From: Lojkania enalia
Taxonomy: Eukaryota; Ascomycota; Dothideomycetes; Pleosporales
DNA: 64,000 nt
NCBI GenBank assembly: GCA_010094045.1
Contig: ML986764.1
Coordinates: 34,454-98,453, forward strand
Direction of reading: 5' to 3'
The notes beneath the pieces were generated by a model that saw only the letters and a program-made list of their open reading frames with translations, had not been told where the DNA came from and searched no databases. The translations under genes and the position numbers were made by a program. How positions within the stretch are numbered: the first letter of the stretch is position 1; the number at the start of each line of letters is the position of its first letter. Shown one piece after another: positions 1 to 13,085 of this stretch.

Positions 1-3000
1 GTATATTAATGTATAGAAATTTCTTCAGTGCTCAAATATTTTGTACACAGGTGGTGTAAAGAGAATATTCTAGTAGTAGGTACCAGAAGAGTAGTTTGTT
101 TTCAGGAGGGTTTTTTTTTGTTGAGGGGAGAGGGGGGGGGGACAATGGGTCGCTCTATCATAAAGCTTTTGCTATTTCGTGGGCTAGTACGGTACAACCC
201 AAATAGCAAGACCACCGAACCTAGTTGAATTTGAATCATCGGCTCTCCATAGGACCGCGAACAAGAAACCCCTGCACTCATTAGCATCTCAGTAGGTTGA
301 CGCGTTATAAATCTGATCCGATTGGCAAATAAAATTTAGTCGAAATTAGCTAGACGGGAGCTCTGGGAGTTGTGTGAGAGGCGAGGCTAGTAAGGTGAAG
401 GGCCTTTTTTTTTGGTTTTACATTTTTCAAGATGGTAATCTAAGTACTCACGGCGATAAATTACCCATTGTCTAAGCCTTTCGGAAGTCGATATCGAGCT
501 GAAGTCCCGAGACGGTCGACTTTTCAAATTAGGTCCATGTGAGACTCAGTGTTGTTTTCGTGACACCTAGTATTTGTTTGCCTGATACTAGAAGAAAGGC
601 CTATCGTTACCCTGAACTCACGTGGAAAGTCCCTAGCCAGTACCACCACACGGGAGACCGACGAGGTTGCGATAAGCCTGAAAACGCCTTGTTGGAATCC
701 TAGAAATCGAGTGGATCTTTACGCCCATTCCTCATCGAATCTGCTAGAAGGGAAATCTGAATTAGCCACATTTTTTCGTCTTGAACGCCACAAGCATGGC
801 TCATTAGAGAGCGCGTCCCAAGAATAGCTGCACATATCGAAGGAATAAAGGCCATGCTTTATTAAGTCTGATACACGACATATGGAAGGCAATATCATTG
901 AATAGCGCATCTTCAAGTGGCTACTGTACAACACACCCCTAACTGTTAGAACGTAGAGGCGACTAGTTAAGAGTCTAGCAAAATTGTCGGGTTCGGAAGA
1001 TTACTTTATTTGATAGATTGGGTACAACCATGCAAGTTCCCGTCGGTCGATCAGCCGTACAAGTGGGACATGTGGCAGCTCAAGCTTGGTGTTTCGTAGT
1101 GCAAAGGAAAGGGCGCCTGTTGACTTTCTAGATAATGCAATTGATATTGTGTTAGACACATCTCGCCTTCGATTAGGCTGGCTCTGCAAATGTTTCGCAA
1201 TTTAGCCGACCTTAACGGTCCGTATAGGAAGTTCCGAGAAGTGCATACCATGGGGCTTCATTCATCCAAGGCTGGTGTGTAGGTGCTCTCAGGAGACTAA
1301 ATAGGAGGCATTATGTTTGATCAATTTTCATGCTCCCATCGAAGAAATAATTGTCGTGTCTAATACCAAGTATGGGAAGTATCCGAGCTCCTGGGACGTG
1401 GGATTCTCGGAATCTCCGGGGTGTGGGGGATGGCCTTTTGCAAATGCCCATCCGCTGCGACCTGCAAAGATCAAGGGGAGGTAGACCTTGCCTGTGCTAG
1501 TCTGGGTATGAAAATGCCACATGCACATGCGTACCGTAGATTGACCAGGACCCAACGGTTCCTTCTCTGTTGTCCACGTATCGCTTCACACCGCTAGTTA
1601 GGCAATAATTAGCAACCTTCACACCGCAGCCGCCTTTCGCTCTGACAGGTCGAGTTCTTTGCATAACGCCTAGCCCGCAGCACAACTAGCACCTCTCCAT
1701 CGGTGCTCGGGTCTGTACAGCATTCACAGGACTTAGAGATGGTGGCGATGCCATAAACGCTGACGCGGTGTTGCGTACTCTCGCGACTGTTGCAGCCTGC
1801 AAGTACAAAGCGGTCGCACACGTAACGGAAGGCTGAATTGCCTCACGATTCTGCTACATAGGTGTCGGAAGAACTTTAGTCTGGGAGGATCAGTAGACGT
1901 ACATACTCATTAACAGGATCACCGGATGCTCAATCACACCCCTGGACGGGTTAAATGCCGAACCATCTCGATACTTTTGGACGAGGCGTGGGCTGAACAC
2001 GTCCTTAGAATGCCGCTCCGTACCGTTTTCGTCCATATTAATGGCTCATGGTGATCGGTGGAGACACCAAATCCTCACAGCGCGCTCCGCGGCGGCTTTG
2101 GCTATGAGATCACGCATGAGAGTATTAACAGTCCCTGATATAGGCAGGGAGCCGCTCTGACATTTTGTCTTCCACAGGTGCCAGCTCCCCGTGCCAGACC
2201 CAAAAGAGATATTGCCGGCCATCGCATTATCGTGTGGGTGGAAGTTGCATTTATTCGCCTTTGAAGAGGTCCTGGATCCCCAAAGCGGAGGTGCCTGGCC
2301 ATGTCGCTGCGGGTTGCAGCCAGCGGGCATGCAGCGGGCATCTTACAACCGGGGTCTTTTGTCAACAGCGTGTCTTTGACCTTCTTATTATTGCCCGGTA
2401 CGTACGCTGGCGCAGATCAACACAGGTTGTCTTCTTCCTGGCGGGCTCGGCGCAGGCGGGCAAACTGCACGTGTGGAGTGTGATGGAGCGTCCACAGGTG
2501 TGATGGCCCTCGCCTCCGCTGTGCGTGTGCATGCTTGTGCTTTGGCCAACGCAAACGGGCCGACTCAGCAAAACCCAATCCAGCGGTTCAATCCCAGAAG
2601 TTCGGGACGGCCGGAGGAAGGCCTTTTAGCGAGCACCGCTGTGTTTCACATTCACATCGGGTTGATGAAAGGCTGGTCCGCTTCTCCTTTACATGACCAA
2701 TCCACAAACCCCCCGCCTTCTGGGTTCTTGCTGACCACGGCCTTGTACAGGCAACCGGCGCCTTATTGGAAGACTTCGCGCACGTTTCGGTCTGGCCCAT
2801 GGTTGTCTGCTGCGCAACTACTGGCCCTGAAGAGAGGTGAGGCCACGACGAGCCCCCAACCTCCCTACACGATTGAGACAACGGCATGGGGCAAGGTGGA
2901 GATGAACCGTAGCGTAGTCGACGCCAGACGGGGAAGGTCGTGGGTTGGCGGCCTGCATATTCTGCACGTTGCGACCAACTGCAACTCTTCTCGGCGTCGG

Positions 3001-6000
3001 AGCTATCTACTCATCTGGGATTCCCGTCTGACCAGGGCGTCCTTTCTGCCAGCCTTCCCAGCTCTCTTCGACCCATCACATGTTTCCCAGAGGGGCCACG
3101 GGCCTTTCACGATTGGAGGGGTGCGGCCTAGCAGCAACCGCGTGTTCCAGCGATAGTACATACTGTAGTTGGGCCATGCGCTCTCAGCGTTCCCGTCGAT
3201 CCGCTTCCCGACTGTCTGGATGTAAATTACTCCCGAACAGCAAAATTGGACAAGGCGCTCGCTGATTTAGCAGATATGTATGTACCTATGTCCGTGTCTG
3301 CGGCTGGCTCTCTATTTCTCACTGGCAGCACCGCATCGCAATTGCCGCGTGCAGGCCCTGTATCTCTATTCCTTAGGCTTGGGCTAGTCGGCGTGTAGAG
3401 GCTCCTTAGTCCTTACCGACGCCATAATGGGGCAGACGGCAGCTAGAAGCATGGCCCAACAGCGGCCTAGCTCAGACTTGCGAACCATACCGCCGGGATC
3501 GTATACGATTCAGGATGCCTCAGAGTTACATACGTACAGTACAGTAGAGGAGCTCTCAGAAATAAGCTTCCTTTCGTCGCCCCTTGCCAATCAGTTGCCG
3601 TCAAAGTCCGGCTAGGGCACGGCGGCGAGCATAGCCAGGGACTGACTGTGCACTAAGTGTCAAAGAATGTTGACGGGGCTTGCATGCCTGGTGCAACTAG
3701 AGAAGCTGTGATTTGCGGGATGCATTCGAATCCTCCCTCCGCATCTAAGCGACGACGACTGCGGCTTGGTTTCTACGGCCTGGACGGGCGAGCAGCGACT
3801 GGCCTTTTTCCCCCATGAGTCGTTGTCACCATCCATGGGACCATGGTGTTGTCCCGCCGATCCTAACAGCCCGGTTGTCTGAGGTATATTTTCACCAGGT
3901 GGTCGGAGACACCACCACCGACTACCATGACAACGACAGAGAGCCCTGAGCTGGGCTCGTCTACTATGTTTCGATATACGACAAATAGCAGCAGGCGCAC
4001 TTGACAGCACCCTTGAACAGCCCTTTCCCTGCGCGCGCAGTTCTTCTGCCGAGCCCGGCGGCGGAACGGCGCGTGGCTCTCTGCAAGAAAGAAAGCTGCA
4101 CATATGCAGTACATATGCAGCAGCACGCGCGTCCCGAATCCGCTGACATTGGGGGCAGGCGTCGTTGCGTCCAAGTACAGAGTCTCGTGATTTTGAGGCG
4201 CATTACCTCCCTAAGATCTGGCAGACTTTGGCTACCCTGGGATACGTACTCTGGCATCCCGGGAGATGCATTGCGTGCAGGAGGCCGAGGCGGGCTTGGA
4301 GACCAACGCCTCTAAAACAGACCTCTGGGTCAGCGCGGCTCCGTGGCAGGCGCGTGTCAGAGGCCGCGTCTGGTCATGACCAAGCTGCACTACTAGCAAC
4401 AGAAGTGATGTGTTAGGAAATTTGTGCGAGAGCTCTCTCGCGATGGCGCGACTGAGGACCAGCCCACCACGAGCACGGAGCGCCAGGGACTCTACCGCGA
4501 CGCGGGAGAGCTGTAGATTATATATAGTGTTGTCTCATGTTACAGCATCACAGTATATATTCTGTGCAAAGATATGACGCAGTCGGCGGGTATGGGAGAG
4601 AAGAGAGCAGAGACGCGGGCAAGGGTTGGGACCGCTTCCGTCTAGCTGTTAGCGGGCGGCGTTGATGATTGGGTCGGATGGCAGCCATGCATATCACTAC
4701 CACTACATCTATTCTTGGAGGGTTCGGTGCGGCAACCAAAGGGACTAGTCGACACTGCTCACTCTTTTGGACTGTGTGGAGTATGCGGCCATGTCTATCA
4801 GTCATGGCAGGCGCGCGTGTCTGTAGCAGGAGGCAGGCTATGTGTGTGCGAGTGAGTGAGCGAGTGAGTGAAGGTGTGGATGTGTGTGCAGATGACGAGC
4901 AGCGCCGTCGTCGCCGGGCGGCCATCCGCCCTTTCGGCATTCACTCCTCCATTACGTTACATGGTCAGCGTCGTTCGATGGCGGGCTGGGAGTGCAGGAG
5001 CTGCTGCTGCTGCTGCAGCCCGCGGTGGCCGATAGCAGCGCCCTATATACATATGTATGTGGTATGTACACGCCGGGCGACGGGGCAGACGCCAACGAGA
5101 GCGCGGCCTTCCCTCCTGAGTGAGGCGGCAGGCGGACGACGGGCAGAGAGAGGACATGGGATGATGGCATCCGTGGCATGGCATGGGGGCACGGGGCCTG
5201 GGGTGGGTCGAGCGTGCCGGCGCGCAGAGTAGTCATCCACGGCTCTGCTGCGAGCCAGAGCTGTGGGAGCCGCTGGCCAATGGCGCGCCGTCGCCAGCAG
5301 CGTTCCCGAGAGAGTGGATTTGGGTCCGGCGGAGGTCTTTTCCTTGGATTGCGCTGCAGCCCGGCGGCCTGTGACTGGCTGCCGCTCACGCCCACCCCTA
5401 CTGCTCAGTGCTCGACCTGCTCCGGAGGAAGCATGTCCAGGTGCTGCCCCGTTCGTGGCGCACGAGCCGGCAAAAATAATAGCGACCGCTGTTATGCCTC
5501 CTTCGCTCGGCCGGTGCGCCTGTCCTGTCTTGTTCAGTAGTTGCAACTTGTTGGAGCTTGCCGTGGCGGTCCCCTGTCTCCTCCCCCAGCCAGCCCGCCT
5601 GCCTGTGTGCGTCGACTAAACTGCCTGCGCTTGGGTCTCCTCGTGCCGTGCGACGGCTACTGCACGGCGCCCCGAGGGACATGGGACGAGGGGACGCAGG
5701 ACAGGGCCTTCTTTTTTGGCTCCCCTGGTCGTCTTTATAATTGAGAAACCGCTGCCGTGGAATCCCGGTCGGAGTGGCTCTTGATCTGGCGCTGGCTCTG
5801 GTGCTGGCTCATCTGGCTTTACGCACCGCACCCAACCTTCCTTGGAAGTAATAAATCAAACCTCCCCGCCTCCCCTCCGTCCACTTACAATCGCCCTCCC
5901 ACCCCCTCGCGCCGCCTCACCTCACCTCACCTCCCCCGTGCCCATCGCCCTGCACCGCGCTCTTCGCCGTCGCTGCAGCCCCAGGTCCTTCTTGTCGACG

Positions 6001-6117
6001 ACCTCCGCGACGCTCGCATCTGACGTCTCATGACCTCGTCGCTGCTATCGACTCTGCGCGTCCTCGCTCCGGCTGCCCAAACTTATTAAACCGCGTCCCC
6101 CGCCACCAGCGGCCTTT
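1..6117. other. No supported gene; GC-rich in its second half
   Basis: I see no gene here. Open frames up to 227 codons exist between about 2.4 and 5.7 kb, but they lie in GC-rich sequence where stops are rare, overlap each other on both strands, and show no recognisable domain, signal peptide or conserved splice pattern. The stretch holds simple repeats: a GAGT/GCGA tetranucleotide run at about 4850-4871 and five CTG units at 5001-5015. The last few hundred bases are the upstream region of the laeA-like gene. Confidence 0.6.
5861..5960 (+). promoter_or_regulatory. Pyrimidine-rich tract upstream of the laeA-like gene
   Basis: About 100 bases consist almost entirely of C and T with repeated CCTCACC/CCTCCCC units, ending about 160 bases before the proposed ATG. 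CT-rich blocks are typical of filamentous fungal core promoters, where transcription often starts just downstream. The position fits the laeA-like gene at 6118. No binding site for a named regulator is claimed. Confidence 0.4.
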
Positions 6118-7619
6118 ATGAGGAGCAAAGCTGCTCCAATGGTTACGATGGCTACGAATGGGTGAGTTGCAGCGCCTCTCCCCGCTTTCCGTGCGACCGC
6201 CTGCCCGCTTCCCGCTTTCCGCTTCCCGCACCGTGCTGTCCGCCCCCGGCTGCGAGAGAGAGAAAAAAAGATAGAGAGCTGCGCGGCCTCTATGTGAATC
6301 ATTGCTGACCCGCCCAGGATGGCTGTTCCCGCTTCGGGCGGCAACTACTCGGAGAACGGCCGCTGGTACCATGGCTTCCGCCGCGGAATATACATGTATC
6401 CCTGCGACGAGGTGAGAATAGCCTCCTCTAGAATCGCTGCGGGAGGAATTGCGCGGAACGGCTAACGCGAGACGCATTGTACAGCCCGAAAAGGACCGTA
6501 TGGACATTTACCACAAATTATTCCTCGTTGCACGGAGAGACCAGCTGCATCAGGCTCCGATTCCGCAAAATTGGGAACAGCCCCGCATCCTAGACTTGGG
6601 CTGTGGAACGGGCATCTGGGCGATTGATATGGCAGAGTAAGTCATGTTCCGCAGTCTGCAGTGCACCCCTCTCAAGTCAATGCCCGTGCTCCAGACACCC
6701 CTGCTAACTGGCCCTGTCCACAGTCGATACTTGCACGCTGAGGTTAGATTCGCCTACTTCTGGGCTACCACTTTCAATTGATGGCTGACTTCAAAAGGTC
6801 GTGGGCTTGGACCTGGTCAATATCCAGCCGGAAAAGTGCGTAACTGATTACGGATTGAGTACGGCAAGTATTAACCTTGTTTGTGTATAGGATCCCACCA
6901 AAACTGCGCTTTCGCGTCCCACACGATTACGAGAGCCCATGGTCTCTCGGCGAAGACTCCTGGGACTTGATTCATGCGCGAATGGCCTGCGGCAGCGTTT
7001 CCAGCTGGCCAGAGTTGTACCAGAAAATATATTCGTATGCTTGTGCCCTGTAGCATGTTTCGCCTAAGCTAACTTCTGGCTAGGCACCTGAGGCCTGGTT
7101 ATGGGTGGATTGAGCACGTCGAGATCGATCTTGAACCACGCTGTGATGACCACACCCTTTCTCCAGATAGCGACCTAGTCAAGTGGTACAATTACCTGGC
7201 GGATGCGACGGCCCGAGTTTCACGACCCATTGCCTACAACCACCAGACCCGTCAAATGCTGCAAGCTGCCGGCTTCATTGATATTCAGGAAATCGTCATT
7301 CGCGCGCCGTACAATTCGTGGCCCAACGACCCTCATCAGAAAGAGATCGGCAGGTGGTACAACCTGGGTATAACCGAGGGTCTGGATGCTCTGAGTTTCG
7401 CAGCCTTTACGAGAGTGTATCGGTGGGATCTGAACGAGCATGTCAAACCACTAGTTGAATCTGTCCGTAAACAGATATGCAACAGAAAAATTCATGCGTA
7501 CAACAACATGTAAGGCGACCCACGGTATTTGTGATACCAATTCATTGATGTCACCCACCCAATGCTGACCCCTTGCTCCCGGCAGACATATCTGGACGGC
7601 TCGAAGACCCCAGCAGTGA
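6118..7619 (+). CDS. laeA: LaeA-like SAM-dependent methyltransferase
   Basis: Predicted 316-residue homologue of LaeA/Lae1, the nuclear methyltransferase-like partner of velvet proteins that controls secondary metabolism and development. Eight exons: 6118-6161, 6318-6411, 6485-6636, 6724-6742, 6798-6835, 6891-7034, 7084-7509, 7586-7619. The core opens with [19 protein letters not shown], the LaeA signature before the domain. SAM motif [10 protein letters not shown], lies at about residues 81-89. Later come [26 protein letters not shown] and the family C-terminus [14 protein letters not shown], which is restored only if the last intron (7510-7585) is removed. The first exon rests on a good GTGAGT donor and GCTGAC branch site; a start at 6319 is the alternative. 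The N-terminus is shorter than in Aspergillus LaeA. A LaeA-like paralogue (Llm type) cannot be excluded, but the C-terminal motif favours LaeA itself. Neighbouring DNA is gene-poor on both sides. Confidence 0.88.
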
Positions 7620-8260
7620 GCTAAAGCTTTATTGACGATTTATGTGGTATTACGGAGTTGGTGCTTCTTCTGGGTTGTTATACCTCGTCACGATCCGATT
7701 TGCTCCCAGTCATTTTACTCTGGTTAGCGTCTGTTCGCATGGATATTTACCCACTCAGTCTACCTTTAGGGCTGGACCTTGGCTTGCAGAACTGGATTGC
7801 CCTTGGGGTACATCTCTATATCTCAGCGTACTAGTTAAGGCTCTGGCCTGCCTAAAATGTAGGCAGCTGGTCCTCGGCCTCAGCAACAGGGCACTTCTCA
7901 TCCATTGGGGTTTCCTTGGACACGTAAGAGCGACGATGGTGGATCTCCGATTCGACGGTTACTATTCCGAATACGCCCACGATATTCGCGTCGAGAGTTC
8001 GTTCCGGTGGCTTGCTCGTATCGTCGTTTTGTTCATTTCCTTTTGGGAGCGCATACTGGCGCGGGATTAAAAATGGAGTCATTCCAAGTCACTTGCACAA
8101 AGCCGGGCGTTATGTTTTGTTTCGGGCCAGCATCGTCACAGTATTGATACCTTTTTCTCGCTTTGCACTTGGTCGCCTTTCGCGACATGCCAAATTATTT
8201 CTGATCTGTTTGTAGTTGTAATTAATTGATCCAAGGGAATCTTTTTAGGCGTCTATTTTC

Positions 8261-8284
8261 TTTTTTTTTTTTTTTTTTTTTTTT
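8261..8284. repeat. 24-base poly-T tract
   Basis: An uninterrupted run of 24 T follows CTATTTTC and precedes AAAGAG. It lies in the gene-poor interval downstream of the laeA-like gene. It may be a simple mononucleotide microsatellite; no flanking duplication that would mark a retroposed tail was seen. Confidence 0.9.
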
Positions 8285-9910
8285 AAAGAGATGGTTAAAG
8301 TGATTGGCCTTTTGTTTGCATTCCCCCTTCCGTTATGTCATGTCTGATATTCGGCTCATTTCGCAGGTGGCGCGGGGCATGGCTCTTGGCATTGAAAGCA
8401 TTTTTCCTATGGGCTGCGTGGAGAGGAGTTTGCTTCTCTCTGTACAAGGGACCGGCTCCGTGCACACGACGAATTTCCGGCCCAAATGCGCGCCGAGCTT
8501 TCAATGGGTGGGGATGTGCGGTTTTTTTTGTTTTTTTTTTCTTTGCTTTTGGCGGCCCAGTGGCTTTTTCCCACTGCGCGATTGCGTGTCCAAAATGCAC
8601 CGTAGACGAGGTTGGACGGCCAGAATAGGTGTGTGATGGGATGTTTCGGTGCCCGAGTGCGTTTCGCGTCCATATAATTAATAGGATGCACGCATACCCG
8701 CTTCCGTAAACTAAGGACTTATTTGAAGGCAGAGGGGCGCCTGCTTTGATCTCTACGTGATCGTGCAAAATGAAGGTGCTCCTGAGGAGTGCACCAGGCT
8801 AGCATGCCCATACGAGTCGGTTGCGTCGTCAGAAAGCCCCGGACCACAACGCCGGTAGCTCGCAGGAGCCTCTCGCTTCAGCCTCATCCCACCCGGGACC
8901 CGCTCTGGCGCTTGTCTGCAACGGTAGGCATGAGGTTGCAGAGCTTAAGAGACGCGAAATTCTACCGGGCGAGCGTAGAGTAGTAATAATGGCCCCTCAG
9001 GGGCGCGGGCGCATGGGTCGTGGGTAGCGGTGGTGTGTGGTGGCGAAACATGTGCAAATGAAGCCATATACGGTGTGCAGCGCGGAGTAGACCTGCCTAG
9101 ATGGGCATTTCGCGTCAGTCGGCAGAGCGCCTGGCTGACTGTGCCCGACATTCGGGACCGGTTCCCAGCGTGAAAATAGTATGTAATAGGCGGTCTGACG
9201 GCACACGTATTGGCAATTATTGTTCATGCTCGGCCCAGCATGCTGGGAATGATGATGGCATCATGCGGGACGTGGGCGACGAAAATAGAGAGGCGAAGAG
9301 GCAAGCGGCAAAGGACAAAGAGCAATAATGACCGACTGCTGGGAGACATGGATGGATGATGAATTGACTAACTCTTGGGCGAGCGTTTGGGCCGGGGTCG
9401 AGCGGTGCAGACGATTTCCACAGGTTGCAGCCGGTGGGCTGGCTCCGTGCATGGGGGGGCCCCAGGCGGGACAGGCCGTCTCGTCTCATCTGCCCAAGCG
9501 TCCTCTTTTTCCTTGACCCCGTGATGGCCGGCGAACATCCTTCCTTCCTGATCCTTCCTACCCTTACTAAGGGATGACTACGCTACACACATCCGCCCAT
9601 CATCCACGCCTGCCCGCCCTCACGATCGCCTAGCGCCCACCTCGCCGTCTTGCGTCCCTCGGCGCATGCGTCAATCAACGAGGGTTGCGACACCTTTATC
9701 CCGACTCCAGAGCCTGTCTTATTCACCGACGACTCCGCTCCGCTCTCCGCTGTCGGCGAACCCCTTACCGGCCTTGATTCGTGGGCCCTGTCGCTGCGAC
9801 AAGGTTCGCGACAGCATTCCAGCTTCGGGGGCATCGATCGTCAGACCCCGCGTTCTGTCTGGGCGGCGCGCCCCTCGTACCTCGCAACAGCCATGCGCGT
9901 TGTCAGCCTA

Positions 9911-9940
9911 CGACTCGTGGCGACTCGTGGCGACTCGTGG
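9911..9940. repeat. Three tandem copies of a 10-base unit
   Basis: The unit CGACTCGTGG is repeated three times without a mismatch. It sits in non-coding sequence and looks like a recent slippage expansion. Confidence 0.9.
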
Positions 9941-12900
9941 CAGGAATCCATTATTATTGCCGACAAAAACAAAGTTTGGCATTATTCTAGCAGCTGAGAT
10001 GCCATGCAGCTCCTAGCCCTCGGTCCTCCTACTGCTACTAGAGACTAAAGATAGCGCACGCTTCAACCACATCGCCTCCTAGGGTCATCTCCACGCCGAT
10101 ACATACCGTGCCGGTCGTCCTACCACATTGTAGTCTCCTTTCACGATCTGTGTTCTTCATCTGTATCCTTCTTTGTCCCTGATATGGAGTCTCGACCATA
10201 AGGTGAACGGCAGCTTGGTTCTACCAAAGATGGGAATAGCATTAACCCCCTAAATAACATGTGATCAACCCTTATCTTCACAATTCCATGTTCTACACCA
10301 CGGAAAAGACATCCCTCATGAACTCTTAGGTAGCGTGAATCATCGTCTCACGGCAGCGGAGAGGTTCCAGCACCGGCAATTGTTTGCGGTTAAGGGTCGA
10401 CGACGTATCTCCAGAAGCTCTTCCTCCGATACAATATCCAACCCCCCAATCCACGAAGGGTCTTGGCTATTACCGCCTTGAAGCGGTTTCCTCCCAGTCG
10501 CAGATCTTTGATTTCTGCTTATCTTTATGTATGGTAAGTACTATCTTCTCGTCCACCCACTAACTTCATATTCAAATGATGACAAACGCTGGGGCCATAT
10601 GAGTCATGTCAAACGTGGCGCGAACGATAAATAAAGTTGTGCACACCGAGACAATAAAAAAATGACAATGGTTTGAAATACCAGTAATAATTCATAATCT
10701 TCTCACCGTTGTCTGAATTGTGCTGTAGATATTAGAAAATGAACCGCGTACTTTTAAGACCAGTATCCGTCATGGGATTGCTAACGAATGCTTTTAGATC
10801 ACGTTCTGCACTCCACTCTCCAGTTTTTAAGATTGTATATGCATATTGCGCTAGCATCTATATACTAGTGTAGCGCAGAATCAAAGACTAGGGTTCTTTG
10901 GTACATTGATCCCGACTCGGGCATCGTCTGCATTGTTATTGTCGGGTGAGGCTTTATAGATTCGGGGCATTTGGCGTCGTCTTATCAGATTAGGCTACCT
11001 AGTCGATTGCAAGATGATGATACCAACTAGCTGCTGGCTCTCCTGGTAGTTGTAGAGGTAGATGGTTGCGAGGGCGGGTGGACGACTCGTGGGTAGAGGA
11101 TATCGTTTTATCGTTTTCGGAGACATATGAGGTAGGCCATTTTAGCTACTAGATGGGATGTTGGAGTCGGTCCTCTGGAATCCTAACCTTCATCTCGCTC
11201 GTTAGGGTGCTTTGTATTCTTGCCACACTGTCCTCTGCTTGGTTTTGGTGGTATCAATTGGGGATAGTAACAATCGTAGAGTACTACATTATAAGTTATA
11301 TGCAGGCAGGCGCTTAGGTGCTAAGTGTTTTAGAAGTTTTCGGGTCGGTCTTATTGTGTGACTGCTGCATGACGGATGGCACCGTTTCGTTTGCAGGGGG
11401 ATGATTGGTGCGCAATTCGTTCGTTCAACAGTTTGGCTGATGGCATAGCTATCCGTGTACGATGTAGCAACGAATAAACGTCCTGGATAGGGATACCGAG
11501 TGATGGATCCATTTGTTCGCATCCATGTAACAAACGTGTTCGTTCATGTCACATGTGGCCTCCGCCGACCCCTCGACCGTAGTTGTGACCATATCTAGAT
11601 GGCAAAAGCTCCCGCGTGGTAGGAACGGATGAGTGTTTATTCCTTCATCCTGCGAAATCTAGGGAGAGGAGACGAGAGGAATAGTGTGTCGGTGCCTGGG
11701 TTGGGGTAAGGCGGTTATGCTGGTTTCTACATCATTACTTGAAGGATATGGTAGAGTGTAAAATAGACGGACGAGCGGATAGAGAATAATTTGGTTAGAT
11801 GGGGGGTTCGGTAGTACTTGTCTGATCTAACGCACTATGTGATGTTGGGTTTTGAATTAACTCCTGACACATTTTTTAGTCACCTTGCAAACGCATAGCG
11901 TATCACGGTGGTAATAGAAATTTCTCCGCATCGTCGTTGTAGATTTATTATTTCACCAGCTGGTCTACGTTTAAACTACACCTGTCCCTTGTTCAGGATC
12001 AATCTCATTGATAAGGTTTTACGTGCAAGGTTTCCTTGTTGGAAATACTAGCTCGATATACAACACCCACGTGGTTAGTTTTTGCGTTTTATACTTTGGA
12101 TGGGATGGAAGCGTGAAATGCGTCGAAGCTTGTTAGGTAGTGGATATTAGGGCTAAATCGACGGTATTCACACGTTCACCTCTGTGTCGATTGCATTTTG
12201 GAGTGAATGTTGGTAAGATGCGTTTAGTTAATTAATTCGATTCATAGGGTATTTGTCTTAGATATATCTATTTTCTTTTTTCCTTTTGTAAGACCCTATG
12301 CCCATCTTCATAGCGTTTACCAGGAACTGAGACGCCTCATCATTTTTCCTTCCTAGCCTTCCTTGGTACCTGATTAGGTCTTCCCTGGCAACCATCCAAC
12401 CTCGAGTAATCAAAATCAATAATCGATTTTTATGATAACAAGGTGTCGATATTATATGCTGAAGCAAGCGAAAAGCCGTTAGGAAGAATTGGCGTCAAAA
12501 CACGTGATCGAGCTGCACAACATCTACCCAGGTGGGTAAGAATGCGAAATACGGCCACCATACCAAGAAGCGGGGGAATGGTATGTCTGACTTCAAACTT
12601 CCAGACTGCAGCTCCAAGCCCAAATGATTTTGCATTACCAACCAATTATCGGAAACGCCTAGCCGCCATCCGAGGTAAATGTCAGATCGAGCTGGTATAT
12701 ATTTCAGAAGGCGCACTTTTGCTTGGTGTATGTGGGAGCGATTACTGATCCCATGAAATTTTGGCCATCACTAATCACTACAATACCACATATGTAGCTC
12801 ATCTTCTTCACCTATTTGTTAGCACTAGGTATGGTTCGATTTGATGAAGGCAGCAATATGGTACGAGTTGCAATACGAGTTCAATCGATCTCGATGAAGG

Positions 12901-13085
12901 CTTCACTTTTATTATCGTCCAAGAATAACGGATCACACGTTCGCTACGCACTGTTTGCAATAACCTATGGATATAGAGTAGTGTAACTGCGTCATAGAAC
13001 ATATATTCCTGACGGCTAGAGTTTCAAAAGCTCAGTCTTCGACCTGTCCCTGGACATCTGTCACTGAGCATATTCAAGGTTGATA

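Larger units (their letters stand above)
7620..13085. other. Gene-poor interval between laeA-like gene and transporter
   Basis: No gene is supported in these 5.5 kb. Short open frames overlap on opposite strands and carry no domain. Visible structure is limited to a 24-base T run (8261-8284), three exact copies of a 10-base unit (9911-9940) and CT-rich sequence at about 9580-9770 that resembles a fungal promoter but has no convincing gene behind it. Confidence 0.5.

Noticed and set aside
2473..3156. 227-codon open frame in GC-rich sequence
   Set aside because: Overlapped by other frames on both strands, no domain, signal or splice pattern; length is expected by chance at this GC content.
7642..8082. 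142-codon plus-strand frame and opposing 76-codon frame downstream of the laeA-like gene
   Set aside because: Neither shows a recognisable domain; they overlap each other and follow the laeA-like stop without their own promoter signals.
9100..9175. tRNA-like stretch with GGTTCC near 9160
   Set aside because: No complete cloverleaf; loop and stem positions do not fit.
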